From the NCBI GenBank assembly GCA_964600385.1, contig CAZRJC010000005.1:62001-126000 (forward strand): 64,000 nt of DNA. The letters are read 5' to 3'. Of this stretch, positions 44,794 through 52,488 are shown one piece after another. The stretch comes from DMER64 sp964600385 (GTDB taxonomy: Bacteria; Bacteroidota; Bacteroidia; Bacteroidales; UBA932). Each line of letters begins with the position of its first letter. The first letter of the stretch is position 1. A model generated the notes under the pieces. That model saw only the letters and a list, made by a program, of their open reading frames with translations, was not told where the DNA came from and made no database searches. The position numbers and the translations under genes are program-made.

Positions 44794-45537
44794 ATGAGAG
44801 GTTGTGGTTCTTATTCTCTGTCTTTTTTAGGCTCCGTTTTACTGGCTTTTTTGATTTTCGGATACCAGGGGGTCATTGTGGTACTTATCGGATATTTTTT
44901 GTTCGGGGCGTTAACGCGCCGGATGAATCCGGTTAATATGGTTAACGAAAGGGGAACCCGCGAAGATTTCATGGATTCCCTGCTCAAGCTTACATCTGTC
45001 ATCATGAAGGCCGATGGAAAAGTCATGCGGTCTGAACTTCAGTATGTTCAGCAGTTCATTGGCCGTTCGTTCGGGGAATCATATGTGCAGGAGGCCAGTC
45101 TGCGTCTGCGTGAATACCTGGAACAGGATATTTCCATAGAAGGAGTGGCGGTGAATATCCGCCTAAGAATGACTCCTGCCATGAGGCTACAGTTGCTGCA
45201 CTATCTGGTTGCCGTGGCTAAAGCCGATGCAGCCGTCTCGGCCCGTGAACTGGAAGTGTTGCGGAGAATTGCGGCAGCACTTGGCATTTCCAGGGAAAGC
45301 AGCGAGTCTGTATTTGCCATGTTCGATGGCCAGACCATTGAAGATGCCTATCATGTGCTTGAGATAGAGCCCGGAGCCACCGACGAAGAAGTGAAGAAGG
45401 CTTACAAAAAGATGTCTCTGAAACACCATCCCGACAAAGTTGCTTACCTGGGACCGGATATCCAGGCAGCCGCCACAGAAAAATTCAAAGCCATAAACCA
45501 GGCTTACGAAAAGATAAAAACGGCAAGAGGATTGTGA
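44794..45537 (+). CDS. TerB-DnaJ membrane co-chaperone (DjlA-like)
   Basis: A 247-residue protein with the DjlA layout: an N-terminal hydrophobic segment (about 8-35), a TerB-like helical domain (about 48-165, with KADGKVMRSEL and KADAAVSAREL) and a C-terminal J domain with the HPD motif in KHHPDKV. It is expected to anchor DnaK activity at the inner membrane. The open frame starts with a TTG at 44779 inside the pirin gene; the ATG at 44794 is preferred. It is the last gene of the operon. Confidence 0.83.
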   Translation: MRGCGSYSLSFLGSVLLAFLIFGYQGVIVVLIGYFLFGALTRRMNPVNMVNERGTREDFMDSLLKLTSVIMKADGKVMRSELQYVQQFIGRSFGESYVQEASLRLREYLEQDISIEGVAVNIRLRMTPAMRLQLLHYLVAVAKADAAVSARELEVLRRIAAALGISRESSESVFAMFDGQTIEDAYHVLEIEPGATDEEVKKAYKKMSLKHHPDKVAYLGPDIQAAATEKFKAINQAYEKIKTARGL

Positions 45538-45559
45538 TTTGTAATGATTTTATACAGGA

Positions 45560-45578
45560 TTGTCTAATAATTAGACAA
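45560..45578. repeat. Perfect 19-base palindrome (operator candidate)
   Basis: The sequence TTGTCTAATAATTAGACAA is a perfect inverted repeat (9-base arms, one central base). It lies 22 bases after the TerB-DnaJ stop and 107 bases before a small membrane ORF. No T tract follows on either strand, so it does not look like a terminator. A dimeric repressor site is the simplest reading. Confidence 0.5.
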
Positions 45579-45657
45579 CGGTTCAATAAGGGAATCGTCG
45601 TAACTAATTGAAATTAAAAATATTAGAAGTTGTGGCACAGCCTTGGTAATTATTATA

Positions 45658-45671
45658 GTCAAACAATTGAC
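45658..45671. repeat. Short inverted repeat before the small ORF
   Basis: GTCAA-ACAA-TTGAC, five-base arms around four bases, ends 14 bases before the ATG of the small ORF. It could be an operator or part of the leader. It is short enough to occur by chance. Confidence 0.3.
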
Positions 45672-45685
45672 TAATACTCATTACC

Positions 45686-45796
45686 ATGGAAACAAAAACC
45701 GAAACGACCTTTTTGTATATCGCGTACTCTTTATCGCTGATGATCCTTATTTTCTCCCTGCTTTGTGCGATTGTATCCCTTTGCCTTTATTTATAA
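45686..45796 (+). CDS. Possible 36-residue single-helix membrane protein
   Basis: An ATG at 45686 opens a 36-residue frame: a polar, Lys/Thr/Glu-rich start (METKTETTF) followed by one long hydrophobic helix to the C-terminus. That layout is typical of small bitopic membrane proteins. The frame overlaps the end of the convergent lactonase gene by 6 bases. It is the only coding candidate in the gap 45538-45790, which also holds two palindromes. No clear ribosome-binding site or TAnnTTTG promoter is seen, so a chance ORF is possible. Confidence 0.38.
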   Translation: METKTETTFLYIAYSLSLMILIFSLLCAIVSLCLYL

Positions 45797-46903
45797 TTCA
45801 GACAGGCTGCAACGTATGCATACCGGACTGTCAATTTCTATTTTTTTCCCGGAATCGGTAAGCAATCCGCTTTCCGGATCAATGCGGAATATCTGGATAC
45901 AACCACCGTCTTTGCAGGCAACTAGCATCAGTTTGCCGTCGGGAGTTATCAGAAAATTTCTCGGGTGCTTTTCTGTTGGCTGATATCCTCTTTTTTCTAT
46001 GGTACCGTCCGTTTTATTCACTTTAAAAATCACAATTCCGTCTCCTTCCAATCGTGTAGAAGCATACAGATAGTTTCCGTCCGGTGAAAGATGTATATCG
46101 GCGCTGCCTCTTGCCTGGCAGGTATCTGCCAGAACAGATTGAATCTCTTTCAATTTACCACGATTATGTTCAAAAACCGCCACGTTCCCGGATAATTCAT
46201 TTATCAGATATAAAACACTGCCTTCTTTATTAAAAACAAGATGCCTCGGGCCGCTGCCGGGTGAAAGCTGTATGGTTTCCGGTGGAGTCAGGCCATCGGA
46301 ATGGCCTGTTTCGCAGACATAGATCCGGTCTGTTCCCAAATCCGAGGAGAAAAGGTATTTTCCGTCGGGTGTAAAAGCGACACAATGCAGATGAGGGGCT
46401 TTCTGTCTTAATGAATCGGGGCCGCTGCCTTCAAAACGAAATGTTTGTGTGGCAGGTCCTGCGGCACCGTTTTTCAGGATGGGGAAAACACTTATGCTTC
46501 CTCCCGAATAATCTGCCGTGACCACAAACCGGTTGCCCGGGGAAACTGCAATGTAACAGGGGTCGGCACCCACAGAATATTCCGTGTTTATGGGTTCCAG
46601 GGTTTTCTGTGTCCCGGAAAACGAAAAGGACAAGACGGCAGAACGGTTTCCCGATTCGCTTACTGCGTAAACATATTGTTCTCCGTCAGATAAGGTGACA
46701 AAAGAAGGATTTTCGGCTGTGGTTTCGCTAACAAGCGTGGCCTCGAGCGTTTTAGTATTAAACTGGTAGATGTAGATTCCCTTGCTGCCGCCTCCGGTAT
46801 AGGTTCCGGTGATCAGAGTCAGCTCCTCATTCCGGTAAGAACATCCGGAGATTTGCATTATGGTAATCATTAATAGTACGAATGAAGAAAAGTACCTGAA
46901 CAT
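45791..46903 (-). CDS. Seven-bladed beta-propeller lactonase-type lipoprotein
   Basis: A 370-residue protein of the 6-phosphogluconolactonase/lactonase propeller family (PF10282). The repeated blades show as LSDGEQYVYAV, VSPGNRFVVTADY, FTPDGKYLFSSD, LSPDGNYLYAST and ITPDGKLMLVA. The N-terminus carries a lipobox (MQISGC), so it is a periplasmic or surface lipoprotein, unlike the cytoplasmic pentose-phosphate enzyme. The actual activity is therefore uncertain; binding or hydrolysis of an extracellular lactone is possible. It lies downstream of leuB but has its own promoter-like element. Confidence 0.8.
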   Translation of the reverse strand: MFRYFSSFVLLMITIMQISGCSYRNEELTLITGTYTGGGSKGIYIYQFNTKTLEATLVSETTAENPSFVTLSDGEQYVYAVSESGNRSAVLSFSFSGTQKTLEPINTEYSVGADPCYIAVSPGNRFVVTADYSGGSISVFPILKNGAAGPATQTFRFEGSGPDSLRQKAPHLHCVAFTPDGKYLFSSDLGTDRIYVCETGHSDGLTPPETIQLSPGSGPRHLVFNKEGSVLYLINELSGNVAVFEHNRGKLKEIQSVLADTCQARGSADIHLSPDGNYLYASTRLEGDGIVIFKVNKTDGTIEKRGYQPTEKHPRNFLITPDGKLMLVACKDGGCIQIFRIDPESGLLTDSGKKIEIDSPVCIRCSLSEL

Positions 46904-46916
46904 AGTTCTTTTCTTA

Positions 46917-46924
46917 CAAAAGTA
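46917..46924 (-). promoter_or_regulatory. Bacteroidota -7 promoter element for the lactonase gene
   Basis: The - strand reads TACTTTTG (TAnnTTTG), 13 bases before the ATG at 46903 and just after the leuB stop. The leader would be very short. Read-through from the leu operon cannot be excluded. Confidence 0.4.
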
Positions 46925-46928
46925 GTTA

Positions 46929-48002
46929 TTAATTCTTTATCTGTTCTGCGATAAAGTCACCAACGTAGTTTGTGCCATATGAAGATTCCCCTTTACGGGC
47001 CAGGTCTTCGGTCACCACTCCTTTTTCAAGCGCTGTTTCCACTGCCCGGCGCACGTGCATGCCTTCTTTACCCAGTCCCAGATGTTCCAGCATCATGGAG
47101 GCGGAAAGGATCATGGCCATGGGGTTGGCAATATCTTTTCCGGCGGCGGAAGGATAGGAGCCGTGAATGGGTTCAAAAAGGGCGTGCTTTGAGCCGATGC
47201 TGGCAGAAGGCAGCATGCCCAGGGAACCGCTCAGCATGCCTGCTTCGTCGGTAAGGATGTCGCCAAAAAGATTCTCTGTTACCATGACGTCAAAATGAGA
47301 CGGCTGCCTTATCAGTTGCATGGCGGCGTTGTCGACGAACATGAATTCAAGGGTGACTCCGGGATAGGCGGCGGCCATGGACTGAGCCGCTTCCCTCCAC
47401 AGGCGTGATGTTTCAAGAACGTTTGCTTTGTCGACAAGTGTGAGAAGGCCGCGTCTTTTGGCAGCCAGTTTAAAGGCGAATTCAAGTACACGGTCCACTT
47501 CGTCACGTGTGTATACACATGTGTCGAAAGCTCTTTTCCCGTCCTGATCGCGACCCCGTGGCTCACCAAAGTAGAGGCCCCCGGTAAGTTCGCGGATACA
47601 TACAAAATTGGTTCCCCGTATGACCTCGGGGCGTAAGGGAGAGCGGTCTGCCAAAGCATCAAAGAGGGCAAGCGGCCTTACGTTGGCAAACAGGCCCAGA
47701 TCATGCCGCATCCTTAAAAGACCCTGCTCGGGCCTTATCCTGGCGGAAGGGTTGTTGTCATAGTCCGGATGGCCAATGGCTCCAAAGAGAATGGCATGGG
47801 ATGAGATACAAACCTCGTGGGTAGCCGCAGGGTAGGGATCTCCTTCAGAGCGGATGGCACACGCTCCGATTAGCGCTTTCGTATAGTGAAAGGTATGCCC
47901 GTAAACCTGCGAAACGGCATCGAGCACCTTAACGGCCTGGTTCATGATCTCGGGACCTATTCCGTCCCCGGGTAACAAAGCTATGTTCAGTTCCCTTTTC
48001 AT
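46929..48002 (-). CDS. leuB: 3-isopropylmalate dehydrogenase
   Basis: A 357-residue isopropylmalate dehydrogenase, the third enzymatic step of leucine synthesis (NAD-dependent oxidative decarboxylation). The N-terminal LLPGDGIGPEIM, the GAIGHPDYD segment and substrate-binding region ELTGGLYFGEPRG are intact. The nucleotide-binding loop EPIHGSYPSAAGKDIANP near the C-terminus marks an NAD enzyme. The ATG shares one base with the leuD stop (TAATG). It is the last gene in the order leuA-leuC-leuD-leuB. Confidence 0.95.
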   Translation of the reverse strand: MKRELNIALLPGDGIGPEIMNQAVKVLDAVSQVYGHTFHYTKALIGACAIRSEGDPYPAATHEVCISSHAILFGAIGHPDYDNNPSARIRPEQGLLRMRHDLGLFANVRPLALFDALADRSPLRPEVIRGTNFVCIRELTGGLYFGEPRGRDQDGKRAFDTCVYTRDEVDRVLEFAFKLAAKRRGLLTLVDKANVLETSRLWREAAQSMAAAYPGVTLEFMFVDNAAMQLIRQPSHFDVMVTENLFGDILTDEAGMLSGSLGMLPSASIGSKHALFEPIHGSYPSAAGKDIANPMAMILSASMMLEHLGLGKEGMHVRRAVETALEKGVVTEDLARKGESSYGTNYVGDFIAEQIKN

Positions 48003-48610
48003 TATTCGTTTTCCTTTTCCTTTTCCTTTTCAAAAGATTCTATTTGACCGCCAATGCTCAGCAGGTAGTCAACATCGTCGTAACCCATAAGAAGACAGCG
48101 CTTTTTATAGGCGTCTACATTGAAATACTCTGTGCCGCCGTTTCCCAGAATGGTGAAAGTCTGCGATTCAAGATCGACCCTGAACTGGGCCATTCCGGAA
48201 TTTTCAAAGATAGCCGTGAAAATGCGGGCAAGGAACGTATCGCTTACCTTTACGGGGAGCAACCCCACGTTTAACGCGTTATTTCGGAAAATGTCGGCAA
48301 ACGAGCTCGAAACAACCACCCGGAATCCGTAATCATAAAGCGCCCAGGCGGCATGTTCCCGCGAAGATCCGCACCCGAAGTGGTCTCCTGCCACAAGTAT
48401 GCTGCCCGAATAACGGGGATCGTTCAGGGGAAAGGAGGCAATCCTGTTGCCCTGTGAGTCAAAACGCCAGTCACGAAAAAGGTTGTCCCCGAATCCTTTC
48501 CTTTCTACAGAAGTGAGAAATCTGGCCGGAATGATCTGGTCTGTATCTATATTCTGTACTTTCAGGGGAACAGCCGTAGAGATGATTGTTGAAAATTTTT
48601 GTATTGACAT
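48002..48610 (-). CDS. leuD: 3-isopropylmalate dehydratase small subunit
   Basis: A 202-residue small subunit of isopropylmalate isomerase. QNIDTDQIIPARFL, the GDHFGCGSSREHAAWAL block and NNALNVGLLPV are the family motifs. With LeuC it converts 2- to 3-isopropylmalate in the cytoplasm. The protein ends in an unusual Glu/Lys tail (EKEKEKENE) encoded by a hexanucleotide repeat. It follows leuC by 5 bases. Confidence 0.95.
   Translation of the reverse strand: MSIQKFSTIISTAVPLKVQNIDTDQIIPARFLTSVERKGFGDNLFRDWRFDSQGNRIASFPLNDPRYSGSILVAGDHFGCGSSREHAAWALYDYGFRVVVSSSFADIFRNNALNVGLLPVKVSDTFLARIFTAIFENSGMAQFRVDLESQTFTILGNGGTEYFNVDAYKKRCLLMGYDDVDYLLSIGGQIESFEKEKEKENE
48009..48031 (-). repeat. GGAAAA hexanucleotide repeat at the leuD 3' end
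   Basis: Nearly four copies of TTTTCC on the + strand (GGAAAA on the coding strand) encode the Glu-Lys tail of LeuD. The last copies lie 7-12 bases before the leuB ATG and may act as its purine-rich ribosome-binding region. Since the unit is six bases, copy changes would keep the frame but alter leuD tail length. Confidence 0.6.
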
Positions 48611-48615
48611 AAAAT

Positions 48616-49995
48616 TTATAATATCGTGTTAAACAGTATCCCGGGATCGGTTATAGTTCCAGTAAGGGCAGCTGCTGCTGCGGCGGGTATCCCTGCAAGG
48701 ATGGTTCTGGATCCGGGACCCTGTCTGCCTTCAAAATTTCTGTTGGAAGTGGATATGCAATAGCAGCCATGAGGAATCTTGTCCGAGTTCATGGCCAGGC
48801 AGGCCGAGCATCCGGGCTGACGCAGGCTGAAGCCGGCCGCTTCGAGTATTTTATCCAATCCCTCTTCTCTGATAAGGAATTCCACTTTCTTAGAACCGGG
48901 AACGAGCCAGGCAGTCACGTTGTCGGCTTTTTTTCTTCCTTCGACCAAACGGGCCAGCAGCCTGAAATCTTCTATGCGGCCGTTGGTGCAACTGCCAATG
49001 AAAACATAGTCAATGGGCTTGCCCAGTAACGGTTCACCGCTGCGGAAGCCCATATAGGAAAGGGCATCTTCAGAGGCATTGGCCGGAACTTTGCCGTTGA
49101 TGTTCATGGCCATGCCGGGATTGGTACCGTATGTGATCATTACGGGCACGGCATCGGCTTCAAAGACGTATTCCCGGTCAAATACGGCATCCGGTTCGCT
49201 TTTGAGAAGACTCCATTTTTCCACTGCCTGGCCAAAATCTGCAGGGGCATTGGCCGTATGCCTCAGGTATTCAAAAGTGGTTTCGTCGGGTGCGATCATA
49301 CCGCCTCTGGCGCCACATTCAATGGCCATATTACATAAGGTCATCCGCCCGTCCATACTTAAAGAGCGTACGGCTTCGCCCGCAAATTCAATGAAATGTC
49401 CGGTTCCGCCCGATGTTGAAATGCGCGATATGATGTAAAGAATGAGATCTTTCGCACCAACCCCTTTGTTCAACAGCCCGTTTACGGTAATACGCATGCT
49501 TTTGGGCTTTTCCTGAATCAGACACTGCGAGGCAAAAACCATTTCCACTTCAGATGTTCCCACTCCAAAAGCAATGGCGCCAAAAGCGCCATGAGTGGAT
49601 GTGTGGCTGTCGCCGCAAACAATGGTCATTCCCGGTTGGGTAAATCCCTGTTCCGGTCCGATAATATGCACAATACCCTGATTGGGATGCTGCATGCCAA
49701 AATATTCGATGCCGTGTTTCCGGCAATTATTTGCCAGTGTTTCTATCTGGGTACGTGCCTTGGGATCCTCCAAAGGAAGGTCCTGTCCGGTGGTAGGCAC
49801 GTTATGATCTGCCGTGGCTGTTGTTTTGTTTGGCCTTGCAACAGGTACGCTCCGTTTGTAGAGGTTGGCAAAAGCCACGGGAGAGGTTACTTCATGAATA
49901 TAATGCCGGTCTATATACAATACACAACGTCCCCCGTCTTCAGTACGGACAACGTGCCGGTCCCAGATCTTGTCAAGTAAAGTCATTGCTTTCAT
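48616..49995 (-). CDS. leuC: 3-isopropylmalate dehydratase large subunit
   Basis: A 459-residue aconitase-family protein. The iron-sulfur cluster ligands are in FIGSCTNGRIEDF and GCSACLAMN; VCGDSHTSTHGAFG is also conserved. It pairs with LeuD. The start at 49995 overlaps the leuA stop as ATGA; an internal ATG at 49986 (MTLLDKIWD) fits the usual N-terminus equally well. Codon phase and neighbours leave no doubt about the gene. Confidence 0.95.
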   Translation of the reverse strand: MKAMTLLDKIWDRHVVRTEDGGRCVLYIDRHYIHEVTSPVAFANLYKRSVPVARPNKTTATADHNVPTTGQDLPLEDPKARTQIETLANNCRKHGIEYFGMQHPNQGIVHIIGPEQGFTQPGMTIVCGDSHTSTHGAFGAIAFGVGTSEVEMVFASQCLIQEKPKSMRITVNGLLNKGVGAKDLILYIISRISTSGGTGHFIEFAGEAVRSLSMDGRMTLCNMAIECGARGGMIAPDETTFEYLRHTANAPADFGQAVEKWSLLKSEPDAVFDREYVFEADAVPVMITYGTNPGMAMNINGKVPANASEDALSYMGFRSGEPLLGKPIDYVFIGSCTNGRIEDFRLLARLVEGRKKADNVTAWLVPGSKKVEFLIREEGLDKILEAAGFSLRQPGCSACLAMNSDKIPHGCYCISTSNRNFEGRQGPGSRTILAGIPAAAAAALTGTITDPGILFNTIL

Positions 49996-51515
49996 GATAG
50001 GGTGGTTTCTTCTGTTTCTTCGCTTGCATTCAGAATACGGAGGGCATCAATGAAGGCCTCAACGGCAGCCCTTACGGTATCTGTGTGGGCGGCAAAACCG
50101 TGTACCAGACGGTCGCCGCATTTTACCTGTATATGAACCCGGCCAACATCGTCGCTGCCCTTGGTCATGGCCTGTATAAGGAATTCTGTGATAAGAACCT
50201 TTTCTTTGATCAGTTTTTTTATGGCTTTCACGGCAGCATCTACCGGACCGTTTCCTGTAGCAGTACTGAGTCTTTCGTGGTTGTCAAACATAAGTACGAC
50301 TGTGGCGGAAGGCACAAGTGTTCCTGTGATAATCTGCAGAAACTTTAAACTTATGCTCTTTTTTCTGGCATTATCGGCATCTCCGGCCAGAGAAAGCAGG
50401 TCGTAGTCGTGGATTTCTTTCTTTTTATCTGCGACCTCAAGGAATTTGGTGTAGATCTCATCGAGTTTGTCTTTACTAAATTGATAGCCAAGCAATTCCA
50501 TCCTGTGTTCCAGTGCTGCGCGTCCACTGCGGGCAGTAAGTGCTATAACAGATTCATCTACACCTATATCAGACGGATTAATTATCTCGTAGGTGTCGCG
50601 TTTTTTGAGTACCCCGTCCTGATGAATCCCCGATGAATGGGCAAATGCGTTCCTTCCAACAATGGCTTTATTGGCCTGAACAGGCATGTTCATGAGGCTC
50701 GAGACCAGATGGCTGGCCTTTGTAATGAGTTTTGAATTGATTTGAGTGTCTATGTTAAGTTCCCTGTGGCATCTGAGAGCCATAACCACTTCTTCAAGCG
50801 ACGTATTGCCGGCACGTTCTCCAATACCGTTAATGGTGACTTCGGCTTGTCTGGCTCCGTTAATAACACCCGTAAGCGTATTGGCTGTGGCCATTCCCAG
50901 GTCGTTGTGACAATGGGTGGAAATAATTGCTTTCTCTATTCCTTTTACGTTTTCCATAAGGAATTTGATCTTTGCTCCGTATTCCTGCTGAGTGCAATAA
51001 CCGGTGGTATCGGGAATATTCACGACCGTGGCTCCGGCTTTGATCACAGCCTCAATGACCCTGGCCAGGTACTCATTGTCCGCCCTGCCCGCATCCTCGG
51101 CATAGAATTCAACGTCTTCCACGTATTTCTTTGCGTACAGTACGGCAAATACCGCCCGTTCCAGGATGGCCTCGGGATTCGATCTTAGTTTGTCGTAAAT
51201 ATGCTGGGGCGATACGCCTATCCCGGTGTGAATCCGTTTAAGACGTGCATGGCGCAATGCATCTGCAGCCACATCGATATCTTTTTCTACGGCCCGGGTC
51301 AGGGCGCAGATGACCGGACGGCTTACTGCTTTGGATATTTCAATAACCGAGTTGAAATCACCGGGACTGGAAACAGGAAACCCGGCCTCAATGATATCAA
51401 CACCCAGTTCTTCGAGTAGTTGGGCAACCTGGATCTTTTCAATAGTGTTGAGCTGGCATCCGGGTACCTGTTCCCCGTCGCGCAGGGTAGTGTCAAAAAT
51501 ATAAAGCTTTTCCAT
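49992..51515 (-). CDS. leuA: 2-isopropylmalate synthase
   Basis: A 507-residue LeuA type 1. The TIM-barrel motif FDTTLRDGEQVPG opens the protein, HCHNDLGMATANTL holds the metal-binding histidines, and GNTSLEEV is conserved. The C-terminal regulatory dimer domain (about 395-500) that confers leucine feedback inhibition is present. It joins acetyl-CoA and 2-ketoisovalerate. The open frame starts at a TTG (51524); the ATG at 51515 gives the standard N-terminus. A TAATTTTG element ends only 6 bases before this ATG. Confidence 0.94.
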   Translation of the reverse strand: MEKLYIFDTTLRDGEQVPGCQLNTIEKIQVAQLLEELGVDIIEAGFPVSSPGDFNSVIEISKAVSRPVICALTRAVEKDIDVAADALRHARLKRIHTGIGVSPQHIYDKLRSNPEAILERAVFAVLYAKKYVEDVEFYAEDAGRADNEYLARVIEAVIKAGATVVNIPDTTGYCTQQEYGAKIKFLMENVKGIEKAIISTHCHNDLGMATANTLTGVINGARQAEVTINGIGERAGNTSLEEVVMALRCHRELNIDTQINSKLITKASHLVSSLMNMPVQANKAIVGRNAFAHSSGIHQDGVLKKRDTYEIINPSDIGVDESVIALTARSGRAALEHRMELLGYQFSKDKLDEIYTKFLEVADKKKEIHDYDLLSLAGDADNARKKSISLKFLQIITGTLVPSATVVLMFDNHERLSTATGNGPVDAAVKAIKKLIKEKVLITEFLIQAMTKGSDDVGRVHIQVKCGDRLVHGFAAHTDTVRAAVEAFIDALRILNASEETEETTLS

Positions 51516-51521
51516 AGTTGA

Positions 51522-51529
51522 CAAAATTA
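51522..51529 (-). promoter_or_regulatory. Bacteroidota -7 promoter element abutting leuA
   Basis: The - strand reads TAATTTTG, matching TAnnTTTG. It ends 6 bases before the leuA ATG, so transcription would start at or next to the start codon and give an almost leaderless message. No attenuator-like leader with leucine codons is seen in the gap. Confidence 0.45.
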
Positions 51530-51537
51530 GATGTTTC

Positions 51538-51550
51538 CTGATTTTATCAG
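51538..51550. repeat. 13-base palindrome upstream of leuA
   Basis: CTGAT-TTT-ATCAG, an inverted repeat 8 bases upstream of the leuA -7 element, where a -33 box would be. It could be a regulator site overlapping the promoter. No T tract follows, so it is not a terminator. Confidence 0.35.
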
Positions 51551-51588
51551 TTATGGATAGCTATTTGCTTATAAAATGAAAATAATCC

Positions 51589-51623
51589 AAAAAAAAAATG
51601 CCGAAATATTACATTTCGGCATT
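51589..51623 (-). terminator. Rho-independent terminator after the NigD-like gene
   Basis: An 11-base perfect stem (AATGCCGAAAT at 51597-51607 with ATTTCGGCATT at 51613-51623) and a 5-base loop. On the - strand it is followed by ten T, directly after the stop of the NigD-like gene at 51629. It separates that gene from leuA. Confidence 0.9.
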
Positions 51624-51628
51624 CATTT

Positions 51629-52357
51629 TTAATATTTGAGAATATATTCCTTATTTCCCTGAGTAATCGTTTTGATTTTTATTTTCAATCCTTTTATGCC
51701 GTCTCCGATGCATTCTCCTTCCAAAGGAAATGAAATGACATTTGTATAGTTCGCGTATTCGAGATCGTTTTTGGCATTGTGACAGAATTCAACAACATAA
51801 TAACCCTCACTGTCAATGGGGCTTTCCAACTGAAGGTCCCGTACAAGATTGAATTTGTGCTTGTCGGTATTGGATGCATAAATGGTATATTGTATGTTAA
51901 GATGGCGTTTACTGCCAAGTCCGCCACCGCCAAGCCATATAAACTGCGGCTCGACCCTGTCAGTCCCTAAAGTGTCCTTTTGAGATGAATAGACCATATC
52001 CTGAGTCGGAACCAGATTTACTTGCTCTATTGTCACGTCTTTCCAATACTGGCTTTCGTTTGTCTGAGTTGTGTCTGTTTGGTAATACACAATTACTCTT
52101 TGCCCGTCTATAGGATCAAATTTTGCGATAGAGGCGTGGTTTACAGGGCATAAAAGCAGGGAGTCATCCGAAATGATGTAATAAGGAAAGGACTTTGCAG
52201 CTTCGGGAAATTCATAGGACCTGGTGATGGTACCCCATGTCACTTTGGTGTTGTCCTCATTGAATAACCAGTTGTTGCAGGAAGATACAAATAATAGCAG
52301 GGCGGCCGCAGTCAGCGATGTAAGTATTTTAAATGGTGATTTTAATGGTGTTTTCAT
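51629..52357 (-). CDS. NigD-like lipoprotein
   Basis: A 242-residue lipoprotein. The ATG at 52357 gives a signal peptide with lipobox LLFVSSC; the frame is open further upstream, but that extension has no signal peptide in place. The mature protein shows the two-domain NigD-like layout: DDSLLLCPVNHASIAKFDPIDGQRVIVYY in the OB-like first part and FIWLGGGG followed by HLNIQYTI in the second. NigD was named for a Bacteroides bacteriocin locus, but the role of the family is unproven. The gene is divergent from an ECF sigma operon and shares a 12-base motif with it, so it may belong to its regulon. Confidence 0.75.
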   Translation of the reverse strand: MKTPLKSPFKILTSLTAAALLLFVSSCNNWLFNEDNTKVTWGTITRSYEFPEAAKSFPYYIISDDSLLLCPVNHASIAKFDPIDGQRVIVYYQTDTTQTNESQYWKDVTIEQVNLVPTQDMVYSSQKDTLGTDRVEPQFIWLGGGGLGSKRHLNIQYTIYASNTDKHKFNLVRDLQLESPIDSEGYYVVEFCHNAKNDLEYANYTNVISFPLEGECIGDGIKGLKIKIKTITQGNKEYILKY

Positions 52358-52400
52358 TTTTTTAACATGTTTGGTTTTGGTTATATAATTGCATGTATTG

Positions 52401-52412
52401 TACAAATACTGC
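52401..52412 (-). promoter_or_regulatory. Motif GCAGTATTTGTA upstream of the NigD-like gene
   Basis: On the - strand GCAGTATTTGTA lies 43 bases before the NigD-like ATG. It matches the + strand motif in front of the ECF sigma gene in 11 of 12 positions. The arrangement suggests a common promoter or operator element read outward in both directions. Confidence 0.45.
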
Positions 52413-52440
52413 TTCTGTGATAAAAAATATTTTCCTTTGT

Positions 52441-52452
52441 GCAGTATTTCTA
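52441..52452 (+). promoter_or_regulatory. Motif GCAGTATTTCTA upstream of the ECF sigma gene
   Basis: This lies 36 bases before the ATG of the ECF sigma gene and is the mirror partner of the motif at 52401-52412. ECF sigma factors commonly drive their own operon, so this is a candidate autoregulated promoter part. The inverted arms AAATACTGC/GCAGTATTT could equally be a repressor site. Confidence 0.45.
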
Positions 52453-52488
52453 AGAAGGTTGCATTTATTAATTGTTCCTGATTGACTG

